From Chroococcidiopsidaceae cyanobacterium CP_BM_ER_R8_30 (lineage in GTDB: Bacteria; Cyanobacteriota; Cyanobacteriia; Cyanobacteriales; Chroococcidiopsidaceae), in assembly GCA_019244235.1 (NCBI GenBank), contig JAFASY010000313.1:1-45110 (forward strand): DNA of 45,110 nucleotides. Direction: 5' to 3'. The notes under the pieces were generated by a model that saw only the letters and a program-made list of their open reading frames with translations, did no database searches and was not told the origin of the DNA. A program made the translations under genes and the position numbers. This document shows, piece after piece, positions 1 to 7,839 of this stretch; the stretch's first letter is position 1, and each line of letters starts with the position of its first letter.

Positions 1-1
1 C

Positions 2-1072
2 AATCGGGATAAGCCGCTCAAAGTTCCATCAGAGGCGGCTCTGACAACGCGCTCCCGAAAGCTCAAGTTCAAAGGAAAGCGTACTGTTCCCAAACCTGTC
101 CTCAAAACTCCTGATGGTAACAGCAATACTACCCCTGCGCCAAAATTATCTATTCGCCATCCTCAAAAAAGAAGTGGTAATTACCATACTTTAAAAAATC
201 AGGAAACATTGAAGGAGTCCGCTGAGCGGAACTCCGTAAGCTTAACTCAAGGAACAGAGGCAGTACCTTCCCAAAGAGAAGAAGACAGCGATTTGATCTA
301 TGGTCGCCATCCCGTTTTAGCCGCGCTAGAGAATCGGCACCAGCTCAACCGCATTTGGATTACTTCCCGCTTGCGTTACGATCCCCGTTTCCACTCTCTG
401 CTGCTGCAAGCCAAAGACAATGGCACGGTGATCGACGAGGTCGAGCCTAAGCGTTTGGACCAAATTACTCAGCAAGCCAACCATCAGGGTGTAGCAGCCC
501 AAGTCACTCCCTACACTTACCATGACCTAGGCGAGTTGATAGAGCAAGCGAAATCTGCTTCTGAAGCACCAGTGATTGTTGCAGCCGATGGCATTACTGA
601 CCCTCATAATTTAGGGGCAATTATCCGCACGGCAGAAGCGATTGGGACTCAGGGACTGGTGATTCCCCAAAGAAGGGCTGTCGGGATCACCTCCAGTGTA
701 CTCAAAGTAGCGGCAGGTGCGTTAGAAACATTTCCTGTTGCTAGAGTCGTCAATTTGAGTCGTGCATTGGAGGAGTTGAAGACAGCAGGCTTTTGGGTTT
801 ATGGTACAGCATCAGGTGCCAGCCAACCGCTACACACTACCCAGTTTACTGGTCCCATCGTACTTGTGGTTGGTGCGGAGGGAGAAGGTTTGAGTTTGTT
901 GACACAACGCTGTTGCGATATTTTGGTATCAATTCCGTTACTTGGCAACACGCCGAGCCTGAATGCTTCAGTAGCAGCTGGTATGGCACTCTACGAGATT
1001 TATCGACAGCGCTGGTTGAATACTCTTTATCTAGGTAATTTACAAAAAGATAATTTGAAAAAAGAAGCGTAA
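2..1072 (+). CDS. rlmB: 23S rRNA 2'-O-methyltransferase, TrmH/SpoU family (5' partial)
   Basis: Probable RlmB-type enzyme that 2'-O-methylates a guanosine of 23S rRNA. The SpoU domain shows the substrate-binding start '[10 protein letters not shown]', then the SAM-binding knot motifs '[17 protein letters not shown]', '[10 protein letters not shown]' and '[17 protein letters not shown]', which are the three classical TrmH motifs. The frame is open without a stop back to base 2, so the TTG at 209 is not a credible start. The upstream codons encode a Lys/Arg-, Pro- and Thr-rich disordered stretch, as is usual for the N-terminal extension of cyanobacterial members. The true start lies outside the window. 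A small palindrome (214-235) sits inside this extension. Family is confident; the exact rRNA target is inferred. Confidence 0.9.
   Translation, partial: NRDKPLKVPSEAALTTRSRKLKFKGKRTVPKPVLKTPDGNSNTTPAPKLSIRHPQKRSGNYHTLKNQETLKESAERNSVSLTQGTEAVPSQREEDSDLIYGRHPVLAALENRHQLNRIWITSRLRYDPRFHSLLLQAKDNGTVIDEVEPKRLDQITQQANHQGVAAQVTPYTYHDLGELIEQAKSASEAPVIVAADGITDPHNLGAIIRTAEAIGTQGLVIPQRRAVGITSSVLKVAAGALETFPVARVVNLSRALEELKTAGFWVYGTASGASQPLHTTQFTGPIVLVVGAEGEGLSLLTQRCCDILVSIPLLGNTPSLNASVAAGMALYEIYRQRWLNTLYLGNLQKDNLKKEA
214..235. repeat. small palindromic repeat inside the rlmB extension
   Basis: GGAGT-CCGC, loop TGA, GCGG-A-ACTCC: a near-perfect hairpin with one bulged base. It is translated in frame as part of the disordered N-terminal extension of the methyltransferase. 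Short dyad repeats of this kind are scattered through many cyanobacterial genomes and tolerate insertion in coding sequence. Family assignment is by resemblance only. Confidence 0.5.
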
Positions 1073-1159
1073 CGTAGTATAACAAAATGTGAACTATGCA
1101 AGCGAAGACCATCTTACAGACCGATCTGCACCTTTATTAAGAAGCAGTTGGCTAGGAAC

Positions 1160-1459
1160 ATGAAAAACTTCTGGAGCGACCTTAAAGAGATGTTAGTCAG
1201 TTTTCTCCATACTTTTGGTTGGGCTTGGTGGGTTGAGATCGTTACCCAAAATCCCCGTTGCACATACTATTTTGGTCCGTTTGCTAGCGCTAAAGAAGCC
1301 AATATAGCTAAGCCCGGATATTTAGAAGACCTGGAACAAGAGGGAGCAACAGGGATTATTGTAACGGTAAAGCGTTGCAAACCGACTAACTTGACGATTG
1401 CGGACGATTTAGAGGACAGGGTCAACCCTAAGCGACCTGTTTTTAGCGGTCAAACCTAA
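1160..1459 (+). CDS. DUF1816 domain protein
   Basis: Small soluble protein of about 99 residues, recognised as the cyanobacterial DUF1816 family by 'WWVEIVTQNPRCTYYFGPF' followed by 'AKPGYLEDLEQEGA' and 'IVTVKRCKP'. The fold is related to short phycobilisome-linker-like domains, but no function is established. I chose the ATG at 1160 over the TTG at 1148 because AGGA lies just upstream. It follows rlmB on the same strand after about 90 bp. Its stop codon overlaps that of the convergent hydrolase gene, so there is no room for a terminator between them. Confidence 0.75.
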   Translation: MKNFWSDLKEMLVSFLHTFGWAWWVEIVTQNPRCTYYFGPFASAKEANIAKPGYLEDLEQEGATGIIVTVKRCKPTNLTIADDLEDRVNPKRPVFSGQT

Positions 1460-2295
1460 TTGACGACCTCTGGATGAAGCTCAATCCAATTATCAATATC
1501 GCTCAAAACCTGGTGAGGAATCTCCCAAGGAAACAGGTGAGCTGTATTGGGATAGCACCTCCAATAGCTGTTGCTGAGCTGCCTCTGAGTCTCTAAGCTC
1601 GACTCTGGAGTAATGTGCCGATCAGCTGCTCCAGCCAATACTAGGGTGGGGCATTGAATATGTTGTAGCTCTTCTAGTCGGTTGTAACCAAGTTTTAAGG
1701 CAGCATTGAGTGCGTGTGTTGCTGCTGTAGAGGTTTGCAGATAGGCAGGGAGCGCTTCAAGAGCAAGATAATGATAAGCGTGCCTTGTGTGTTGCTGAAT
1801 GAGGTAGCGGTAAAGCGAGCGCTTACCAAAAGTTTCAATATTCCATTGCCAGCCGGGTTTTAACCAGTTTAAGATTGAAGCTAGTCCGGTGTAGAAATTA
1901 TCCCGCCAGGAAATTGGTGGATGGCTACTTCGAGGTCGTGCTGCTGTAGCAATCAAAATAAGTCCACTCACTCGTTCTGGTAGTAATAGCCCTAGTTCTA
2001 AAGCGAGAATTCCACCCAACGACCATCCTAATATGAGGCAGCGCTCAATCTGGAGTCGATCGAGCAGGGCTTCCAAGTCAATAAGATGCTCGTTCATCTT
2101 AAAACTCCGTTTGGTTCGACTTTTGCCGTAACCCCGCAAATCCGGGGCAATAGTCTGAAACCGTTGGGATAGATGTTGGGTAAAGACAGAAAGGCTATGA
2201 CCATGACCAGGATGACCGTGCAAGCAGAGAATGGGAAATCCCTTTCCCTGCACAAGAACGTTAAGTTGTGCTGCTTGCGATGTTTGATCAACCAT
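1456..2295 (-). CDS. alpha/beta hydrolase
   Basis: A 279-residue alpha/beta-hydrolase. The oxyanion region 'LCLHGHPGHGHS' comes first, then 'APDLRGYGKS', the nucleophile elbow 'GWSLGG' (Ser), the acid strand 'LVLAGAADRHITP' (Asp) and the late His in 'NTAHLFPWEIPHQV'. The triad is complete, so the enzyme is probably active as an esterase, lipase or C-C hydrolase; the substrate is unknown. It lies on the same strand as the exosortase upstream, about 80 bp away, so co-transcription is possible. No Shine-Dalgarno sequence is obvious before the ATG. Confidence 0.85.
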   Translation of the reverse strand: MVDQTSQAAQLNVLVQGKGFPILCLHGHPGHGHSLSVFTQHLSQRFQTIAPDLRGYGKSRTKRSFKMNEHLIDLEALLDRLQIERCLILGWSLGGILALELGLLLPERVSGLILIATAARPRSSHPPISWRDNFYTGLASILNWLKPGWQWNIETFGKRSLYRYLIQQHTRHAYHYLALEALPAYLQTSTAATHALNAALKLGYNRLEELQHIQCPTLVLAGAADRHITPESSLETQRQLSNSYWRCYPNTAHLFPWEIPHQVLSDIDNWIELHPEVVN

Positions 2296-2353
2296 TTGAG
2301 GTAAAAGGAGTTAAGAGTTCGTTGAACAATTATCTCCCCTCCATACCCAGAGT

Positions 2354-2417
2354 GCTCGGACTTTGCGCTCTCTTACAAAGTTCCACTCGGAGGAAACCTC
2401 CGCTCGGACTTTGCGCT
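2354..2417. repeat. 16-bp direct repeat around a hairpin in the exosortase tail
   Basis: GCTCGGACTTTGCGCT occurs at 2354-2369 and again, exactly, at 2402-2417. Between them lies a perfect 6-bp hairpin, CGGAGG-AAA-CCTCCG (2388-2402). The block covers the last codons of the exosortase gene and its stop, so it supplies the non-conserved C-terminal tail. It resembles the short palindromic repeats scattered through cyanobacterial genomes. Confidence 0.6.
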
Positions 2418-3332
2418 ACTCCCTACCCCCTCGTTACCTGCTTCATCTCGTTGAATGAGGAATTGACACAACAGCCAGAGAATGAGTACGCTCAGTATAG
2501 AGATTCCATGAGAGCCAGTCCCTTCATGCCAGAAATCAAAGGCTTTACGATGAGAGTTAGCAATTAATAGCGCTAGTACAACCACTCTGACACTGTTGAC
2601 TGTGAAAGCTACCAAAACTGCCATAAATGGTATGATAACTTTTCCAATCCAACTAGTGGGAATCATCACTAAAATCAGGGTTGATAGCTGTACAAGCCGA
2701 GTTATAGCTCTTAAGCCAGAACACCCAGGATCGACTTTCACTGCCCCTGTTGGGAGGGCAACAGTTGTGCCATTACGAGCCGCATCAAATCCTAAATGCA
2801 CGAGGATAAAATCGGCAAATTGAGCTGTTAATGTATCTAAGTCAATCAGCCTCGCTAGTGTTTCTTCTACGGGAATAGCTAGAACAAGAAGCAGCAAAAG
2901 TTCTTTCCAGTACTGCTTTAATCCCTTAACGCCAGAGGCAAGAAGACACAGACCAACGCCTGAGAGCAAAGGTGAGATATGCAAAAATGAATCGTTATTA
3001 GACAGGGACAAGCTTTTGAGGACCACTAAGATAATGATTGTTGCACCTAAAAAACTAGAAAACACCCCACTCTCAAGCCTAAGAGTATGACGTTTTTGCC
3101 AAGCTATAGATAAGGCTGCACCCCAAAAGAGTAAACTAAGGCTCAGTAATTCAGAACCTACATTTCTCGTTGCTGCTGACCCTGCATCAAGGTGAAAGGA
3201 AACTTTCCAAATTAAAAACAGGTGAAGAGAGATTAGACCTAGTGCTAGACCCAGTAACCAGTACTTTGATTTCTGTAGAAGTTTAACTATGGTCAGGGGA
3301 GTAGATTTCATAGGGCTGAAGCTTTGCACCAC
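2373..3332 (-). CDS. exosortase/archaeosortase family protein (cyanoexosortase type)
   Basis: Polytopic membrane transpeptidase-like protein with about eight hydrophobic segments. The exosortase catalytic set is visible: Cys in 'DPGCSGLRAITR', Arg in 'NSVRVVVLALL' and His in 'HEGTGSHGI'. Exosortases process and anchor PEP-CTERM-type proteins during export and are often linked to exopolysaccharide. No PEP-CTERM substrate gene is visible in this window. The start is uncertain: GTG at 3332 (two GTGs in tandem) or ATG at 3311. The C-terminus (about 16 residues) runs into a palindromic repeat and looks acquired. Confidence 0.85.
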   Translation of the reverse strand: MVQSFSPMKSTPLTIVKLLQKSKYWLLGLALGLISLHLFLIWKVSFHLDAGSAATRNVGSELLSLSLLFWGAALSIAWQKRHTLRLESGVFSSFLGATIIILVVLKSLSLSNNDSFLHISPLLSGVGLCLLASGVKGLKQYWKELLLLLVLAIPVEETLARLIDLDTLTAQFADFILVHLGFDAARNGTTVALPTGAVKVDPGCSGLRAITRLVQLSTLILVMIPTSWIGKVIIPFMAVLVAFTVNSVRVVVLALLIANSHRKAFDFWHEGTGSHGISILSVLILWLLCQFLIQRDEAGNEGVGSSAKSERRFPPSGTL

Positions 3333-3617
3333 TCATTAAGTCAGAAACATCACAAGACTAGGAAAACTGTAGTAAGCCATGGTTGATTAGCTGCACACTT
3401 TTTACCCCTCCTGTGATAGCACAGTCTGGCACGCTACCCATATGCGATCACTGGCTCCCTCTGGAACTTTATCAAAAAAACATAATTAGACTTTCTGCAC
3501 TAGACGGAAGGGAGGCAACCCAGTTCCTTGCAGTAAGGCTAGCTTAGTATTTAAGCTCTCAAAACGGACCTTGAGATTTTGTAAAGTTTTGATGTTGATC
3601 AATTAAACGGCAAACAG
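3333..3617. other. intergenic region, nothing recognised
   Basis: About 285 bp between the exosortase start and the crr6 stop. I found no ORF with family resemblance and no clear terminator. It should contain the exosortase promoter on the minus strand. Confidence 0.5.
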
Positions 3618-4103
3618 CTATGATTGCTTTTCAAAAAGTTCAAACAGCTCATCATCAAATTCATAGCCCAGCAATTGAGCCATTGACTTCAGCCGCGATC
3701 GGCTAGGGATGTCTAGTTCTTGCATCCAATTGTGCAGGACAAACAGCTTTTGCATCAAAAAAATTTCTAAAGCTTCTGGATTATACTGGATACCTGCTTT
3801 AGGACTGAACTGATGCGGGACGAGCATAGCAGTATAGCGAACGAGTTCCCCAGTTTTCCAGTCAAGTAGAAATGGCAGCCAGGGATAGCAAGCATCCAGA
3901 CAAATAAACCACAACCGCACCTCTGGAATTTCTGAGAGTTCCCGTGGATCGTCCGGTTCCTGAGGATAATCGATGGCAAAGCGTAACTGCTGCTCAGAAG
4001 CAGCAATCGCTCCCGCTGCAACCCAGTCTTCGATTACTGAGCGAGCAGGCGACAACTCCAAGTTATGGATACAGTCAGACGAGAGTGCGATTGTAGTAGT
4101 CAT
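3618..4103 (-). CDS. crr6: CRR6-family NdhI maturation factor
   Basis: A 161-residue soluble protein of the CRR6 (chlororespiratory reduction 6, DUF1817) family, which assists assembly of the NdhI subunit of the photosynthetic NDH-1 complex in cyanobacteria and chloroplasts. Recognisable blocks are 'RLWFICLDACYPWLPFLLDW', 'ELVRYTAMLVPHQFS' and 'EALEIFLMQKLFVLHNWM'. Length fits the family. The upstream SDR gene's TAA overlaps this ATG by one base (TAATG), which points to translational coupling and a two-gene operon. Confidence 0.85.
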   Translation of the reverse strand: MTTTIALSSDCIHNLELSPARSVIEDWVAAGAIAASEQQLRFAIDYPQEPDDPRELSEIPEVRLWFICLDACYPWLPFLLDWKTGELVRYTAMLVPHQFSPKAGIQYNPEALEIFLMQKLFVLHNWMQELDIPSRSRLKSMAQLLGYEFDDELFELFEKQS

Positions 4104-4762
4104 TAAGCAACAGAAGCAAATAACTCTTCAAAGCTCCGCTCAGGTGTTTCTGGCTTAGCAACGATTTCCACAATCTTATTGCGAGCAGATGGTTGAAATA
4201 GTGCCTCAACACAAACCTGTGCTACTTTGGTGCGAGGGATACTACCTTCAAATAATGTGTCAGCCGATGACATCACAATTGGGTAAGGGTTATCTTCATT
4301 TTTCAGTCCCCCTGGACGCACGATAGTATAGGTAAGACCGCTTTTTTTGATATATTCCTCCGCTTGCTTCTTCCAAACTAGAATCAGCCAAAATAAATTC
4401 AGCGGATGAAACAGTTGAGAAGTACATAAGGAAGAAACTAAGACAAAATGCTCAACACCTTTAGCCTTAGCCACATCAACCAAATTTTTGGTACCCTCAA
4501 AGTCTACTTTATAGGGTCCGGTCGGGTCGAAGCTGGGCTTTGCACCAGTCGCACAAAGTAGTACAGTGCTATCTGCTAACGCAGCAGCAAGGCTATCTGG
4601 CTGTAAAACGTCGCCGATCACTAACTCGGCTGCTGCGGGCAGGATTCCCTGAGCTGACGCTAAGTCCCGCACTAAAGCTCGAACTGGAATGTTCCGTTTT
4701 ACTAGCTCCTCTACAATCCGGCGACCTGTTTCGCCTGTCGCCCCTGCTACAAATGCTTTCAT
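4103..4762 (-). CDS. NAD(P)H-binding atypical SDR protein
   Basis: A 219-residue atypical short-chain dehydrogenase of the NmrA/Tic62-like type. The N-terminus has the extended Rossmann glycine motif 'GATGETGRRI', followed by 'VIGDVLQPDSL' and 'HFVLVSSLCTS'. The second half includes 'YTIVRPGGLKNEDNPYPI', normal for the group. The substrate is unknown. Relatives in plastids and cyanobacteria serve photosystem assembly or redox sensing, so pairing with crr6 is suggestive but not proof. It ends in a TAATG overlap with crr6. Confidence 0.8.
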   Translation of the reverse strand: MKAFVAGATGETGRRIVEELVKRNIPVRALVRDLASAQGILPAAAELVIGDVLQPDSLAAALADSTVLLCATGAKPSFDPTGPYKVDFEGTKNLVDVAKAKGVEHFVLVSSLCTSQLFHPLNLFWLILVWKKQAEEYIKKSGLTYTIVRPGGLKNEDNPYPIVMSSADTLFEGSIPRTKVAQVCVEALFQPSARNKIVEIVAKPETPERSFEELFASVA

Positions 4763-4955
4763 GTCACAAGCTTATAAACTAAAAAGTCCTGACTTGTCAA
4801 AAAAGTCTTTACCTCTTAATTGTAGAGGTGAGTAGATGTGAATAGTTAGGTGGCAGATTTTTGTGGTTTTTTGTCAAAATTAAGCGTCAGGCTGAAACAT
4901 TGAATCAGAAGTGGGAATCCTGAACATAGGTGAAGTGAAACAGGAGAAGGCATTT

Positions 4956-5678
4956 ATGCTCTCACAAAATCGCGAATATCAATCCATTGAAGCTACTGAA
5001 GCCCTTTTGCATGTAGCTTCGATGTCGTCAAAGAACGACAATGATACAGCAGCAGTAGATGCCTTCTCATCTGCCGCCAACCCGCCAACTTGCTTTAAGA
5101 GCCAGTTTACCGACTACATGGAAATGTATGCAGATGCTCAGATGGTTGCTGAGTATCTCAATGCCCATCAGACGTGGTTTTGCCGTTGCGCTCACCCCAT
5201 GAAGGTGGAATCTGTAGGGAGTAATGGCTATGCTCTAACCATCGGTCGCTTTGGGTCCTTTGGTTATGAGGTAGAGCCTAAAATCGGCCTAGAACTGTTA
5301 CCCGTCAACCAAGGTATTTATCGGATCGAGACGATCCCAGTGCCAAATCATGAGGTACACGGCTACGAAGTGGATTTTAAAGCTGCCATGAAGCTGGTGG
5401 AAACGCCTATGAACTGTTCTATAGATGGACTAGAGCGTGAAATGACACGAGTTGAGTGGACATTGGATCTGAAAGTGGACATCCACTTTCCCAAATTTAT
5501 TCATCGGTTGCCCAAATCTCTGATTCAAAACACAGGTGATCGCCTACTCCACCAAATTGTCAAACAGGTTTCTCGCCGCTTGACTTATAAAGTCCAAGAA
5601 GACTTCCACAAGTCACGAAATCTACCCTTTCCTCTCAAGAAGAGGACAAGGGGACAAGGAGATGGGGTGGTGGGGTGA
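4956..5678 (+). CDS. DUF1997 domain protein
   Basis: Cyanobacterial DUF1997 protein of unknown function. Conserved blocks are 'CFKSQFTDYMEMYADAQMVA', 'HPMKVESVGSNGYALTIGRF', 'VEWTLDLKVDIHFPKFIHRL' and 'GDRLLHQIVKQVSRRLTYKV', the last resembling an SRPBCC-type closing helix. I chose ATG 4956 because CAGGAGAAGG lies immediately upstream; GTG 4911 would add 15 residues. The last dozen codons ('RGQGDGVVG') are encoded by a G-rich repeat tract, so this tail has probably been replaced by repeat DNA. Confidence 0.8.
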   Translation: MLSQNREYQSIEATEALLHVASMSSKNDNDTAAVDAFSSAANPPTCFKSQFTDYMEMYADAQMVAEYLNAHQTWFCRCAHPMKVESVGSNGYALTIGRFGSFGYEVEPKIGLELLPVNQGIYRIETIPVPNHEVHGYEVDFKAAMKLVETPMNCSIDGLEREMTRVEWTLDLKVDIHFPKFIHRLPKSLIQNTGDRLLHQIVKQVSRRLTYKVQEDFHKSRNLPFPLKKRTRGQGDGVVG

Positions 5679-5804
5679 TGGGGTGATGGGGAGAGATAAA
5701 GAACTGATGCTTACTACCGGATCTCTAGTTTGCCCCATTTGGGTTAAATGCTTGGTGATTGACAACAGATTCTACAAAAAGCAATTCTCGTTAATCAACC
5801 TCAT
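5645..5804 (+). repeat. long repeat copy 1 (G-rich tract plus 98-bp conserved block)
   Basis: A G-rich stretch of GGGGTGATG units (5645-5695) leads into a conserved block at 5707-5804 that begins ATGCTTACTACCGG and ends CAACCTCAT. The block reappears in inverted orientation at 7623-7719 with roughly nine in ten bases identical. The two copies bracket the DUF4079 and EamA genes. No ORF in the block looks coding. Confidence 0.85.
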
Positions 5805-5825
5805 GATCATTCTTCCGCAATCTCC

Positions 5826-6296
5826 CTACATCTTTTTGAGGATATTTTGGATAATCTGTACGCCACTCACCGCTTGCCAACTAAACAGTGCTAACAGTGC
5901 TGAATTCAAAATAATGTGAGTGTAGCGAGCCCAGTTATGACCTTTTTGCATAAATGGGGAAAGACTGGCAGAGATAGCAATCATGCCTGTCATGCCTAAA
6001 CCTATTAGCAAGTGAGGTCCGAAAAAGAGTTTGTTATTGTTGATGTAAGTCGCACCCATACCACCAATTGCGCCCAAAATCATCAGTGCTAACAGTAAGG
6101 AACCGACTTGGTAGTGCTTGACAGTGTATCCACCTCGAATTAGCTCTTTCTTAACTTCACCCTCAGCGTATCTAGTCCGCCGCACTTGAACTCCAAGGTA
6201 AAGGGCGTAAATCGAGACTCCTAGCAACACCCACATCAGAATCGGGTGAATAAAGTTTAACCAAGGCTTAATCTCTGCTGGAATTTCTAAGTTCAT
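5826..6296 (-). CDS. DUF4079 domain membrane protein
   Basis: A 156-residue integral membrane protein with four hydrophobic segments, matching the cyanobacterial DUF4079 family. Histidines lie in or next to membrane segments ('NFIHPILMW', 'FGPHLLIG', 'RYTHIILNSALLALF'), a layout like heme-binding cytochrome b561-type bundles, though heme binding is only inference. It is followed on the same strand by repeat copy 1, and EamA lies upstream on the same strand. Both genes sit inside the inverted repeat pair. Confidence 0.8.
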   Translation of the reverse strand: MNLEIPAEIKPWLNFIHPILMWVLLGVSIYALYLGVQVRRTRYAEGEVKKELIRGGYTVKHYQVGSLLLALMILGAIGGMGATYINNNKLFFGPHLLIGLGMTGMIAISASLSPFMQKGHNWARYTHIILNSALLALFSWQAVSGVQIIQNILKKM

Positions 6297-6384
6297 ATGG
6301 TTTACACCTGTTTTTTGGAATCTTCACAAAAATTAGTATATTGCAACTAACCAACCACCGAAATGAGTCGTGCGAAAGGCAGCA

Positions 6385-6411
6385 GTCAACTGTAGACTGT
6401 CTGTAGTTGAC
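6385..6411 (-). terminator. hairpin directly after EamA
   Basis: GTCAACT (6385-6391) pairs with AGTTGAC (6405-6411), beginning one base beyond the EamA stop. There is no U-run, so it may be a processing or retroregulatory hairpin rather than an intrinsic terminator. The string CTGTAGTTGAC also occurs in a hairpin after the S9 peptidase gene at 31390-31418. Confidence 0.4.
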
Positions 6412-7494
6412 CTACTCTTCTAATTCTTTGATCGCGAAAGTTAAGGGCTCCAGTTCCTTTGAGGCAGATGGCTCTAAGGAGTGTTCAGGCTCTATAGCAA
6501 TTGCCTCCACCTGAGAGGAAAAGCGCTGTACTGCTTTTTTCAAGGCCTCGCGTTGGTTGATTATATAGATGCTAACTAGGGTTAGACCCACTCCGAACCA
6601 CTGGAAGGGACTAAGGACTTCAAATAAAAATAATCTACCAAATAGTAAGGCAAACACTGGTGTGAGAAATGTTAGGGAACTCAGGCTGGTGAGACTGCCA
6701 CTAGCAGCAAAGTAAAAGAACAAGCCGTAAGCGATCGCACTGCCAAAAACAGTGGCATATCCCAAACCCATCCAACCGGACAAGTCAAGATTCATCCACT
6801 GCTGCGATTCCAGCCCAGCACTAAGGGCAAATAGCGGTAACCCTCCCAAGATCATATGCCACCCCGTCGCCACTACAGGGTCAGCATGACGACAAACAAA
6901 TCGGATAATTACAGTTCCGACTGCCATGGAAAGAGCGGCCAATAGCATCAAACACTCGCCAGTTTGGAACAGCTCCAGAGGACTGAAGCCCATGGGCTCA
7001 AGTGTTGGAGCCTTCACCCACACTTGAGCCGCAAAATCAAAGAGCCTCTCCCCTGATAGACCTATTAAACTAATACCTATGACTCCCAGTCCTAATCCCA
7101 GCCAGCCCCAAAGACCAATTGTCTCCTGAAACAGCCAACTTGAAAGCAAAGCTACAGCCAGAGGTTGGGAGTCAATCATAACTGAGCCTAGTCCAGCTCC
7201 AGTTCGCACTAAGCCTTCTGCCAAAAAGCCCTGAAACAGCGCTGCGTCCACCAAAGCAAACAAAGCAATCCACAACCAGGCTGACCCACCTTTAGGCTGA
7301 GGTCTACCCATCAGCGCTGCTCCAATCAAAACCAACACACCAGCTGGAACCAATCGTACCCCAGCCACAAACAACGGTGTCGTGTTAGGGAGTGCTGCTT
7401 TCATCGCTACCATTGCTGTACCCCAAAGGAAGAATGGCGCAATCAAGAACAATGGAGCTGCGGGTAGTCTTGACTCAGTTAGTTTTAAATGCAT
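6412..7494 (-). CDS. EamA-family (DMT) transporter
   Basis: A 360-residue drug/metabolite-type transporter with about ten membrane segments in two EamA repeats. The first repeat starts 'FLIAPFFLWGTAMVAMKAAL', and the second contains 'FLTPVFALLFGRLFLFEVLS'. Between the repeats is a longer soluble insert of about 25 residues, and the C-terminus has an acidic cytoplasmic tail of about 45 residues ending 'FAIKELEE'. Substrate unknown; relatives export amino acids or small metabolites. The gene is enclosed with DUF4079 by the 98-bp inverted repeats. Confidence 0.85.
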   Translation of the reverse strand: MHLKLTESRLPAAPLFLIAPFFLWGTAMVAMKAALPNTTPLFVAGVRLVPAGVLVLIGAALMGRPQPKGGSAWLWIALFALVDAALFQGFLAEGLVRTGAGLGSVMIDSQPLAVALLSSWLFQETIGLWGWLGLGLGVIGISLIGLSGERLFDFAAQVWVKAPTLEPMGFSPLELFQTGECLMLLAALSMAVGTVIIRFVCRHADPVVATGWHMILGGLPLFALSAGLESQQWMNLDLSGWMGLGYATVFGSAIAYGLFFYFAASGSLTSLSSLTFLTPVFALLFGRLFLFEVLSPFQWFGVGLTLVSIYIINQREALKKAVQRFSSQVEAIAIEPEHSLEPSASKELEPLTFAIKELEE

Positions 7495-7554
7495 GGAGTG
7501 GCTAGCAGTACTTTTTTTATGATTGTACTCAACTATTGAGTTTTGTAAAGGAAA

Positions 7555-7719
7555 TGAGGGAGGGGTGATGAGGTGATGGGGGGGTGGGGAGGTGTGGTGA
7601 TGGGGTGTAAGGCAAACTGGTTATGAGGTTGATGAACGAGAATTGCTTCTGTAAAATCTGTTGTCAACTGCCAAACATTTAACCCAAATAGGGCAAACTA
7701 GAGATCCGGTAGTAAGCAT
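7555..7719 (-). repeat. long repeat copy 2 (inverted relative to copy 1)
   Basis: The block 7623-7719, read on the minus strand, matches 5707-5804 with about eight substitutions and one indel. It is flanked on both sides by G- or C-rich tracts (7555-7610 and 7726-7836), whereas copy 1 has only one. A 60-codon ORF at 7661-7843 that runs through it is low complexity and not believed. Confidence 0.85.
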
Positions 7720-7750
7720 AGGTTCTTCCTCTCTCCCAACCACCCCATCA

Positions 7751-7830
7751 CCCTACCTTCCCATCTCCCCAACCAACCACCTCCCCATCCCCCTACCTCC
7801 CCATCTCCCCAACCAACCACCTCCCCATCC
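7751..7830. repeat. 40-bp C-rich tandem duplication upstream of sppA
   Basis: 7751-7790 and 7791-7830 are two adjacent 40-bp copies that differ at one base (7759 T against 7799 C). The unit is rich in CCCC/CCCAT/AACCAACC. The array ends 9 bases before the sppA ATG, leaving no Shine-Dalgarno sequence. Confidence 0.9.
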
Positions 7831-7839
7831 CCCTAACTC

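Noticed and set aside
2268-2567. 99-codon plus-strand ORF
   Set aside because: Antisense overlap of the exosortase end and the hydrolase start; includes the palindromic repeat; no family signal.
7751-7836. Tandem repeat as a CRISPR array
   Set aside because: Units are directly adjacent with no unique spacers, and there are no cas genes.
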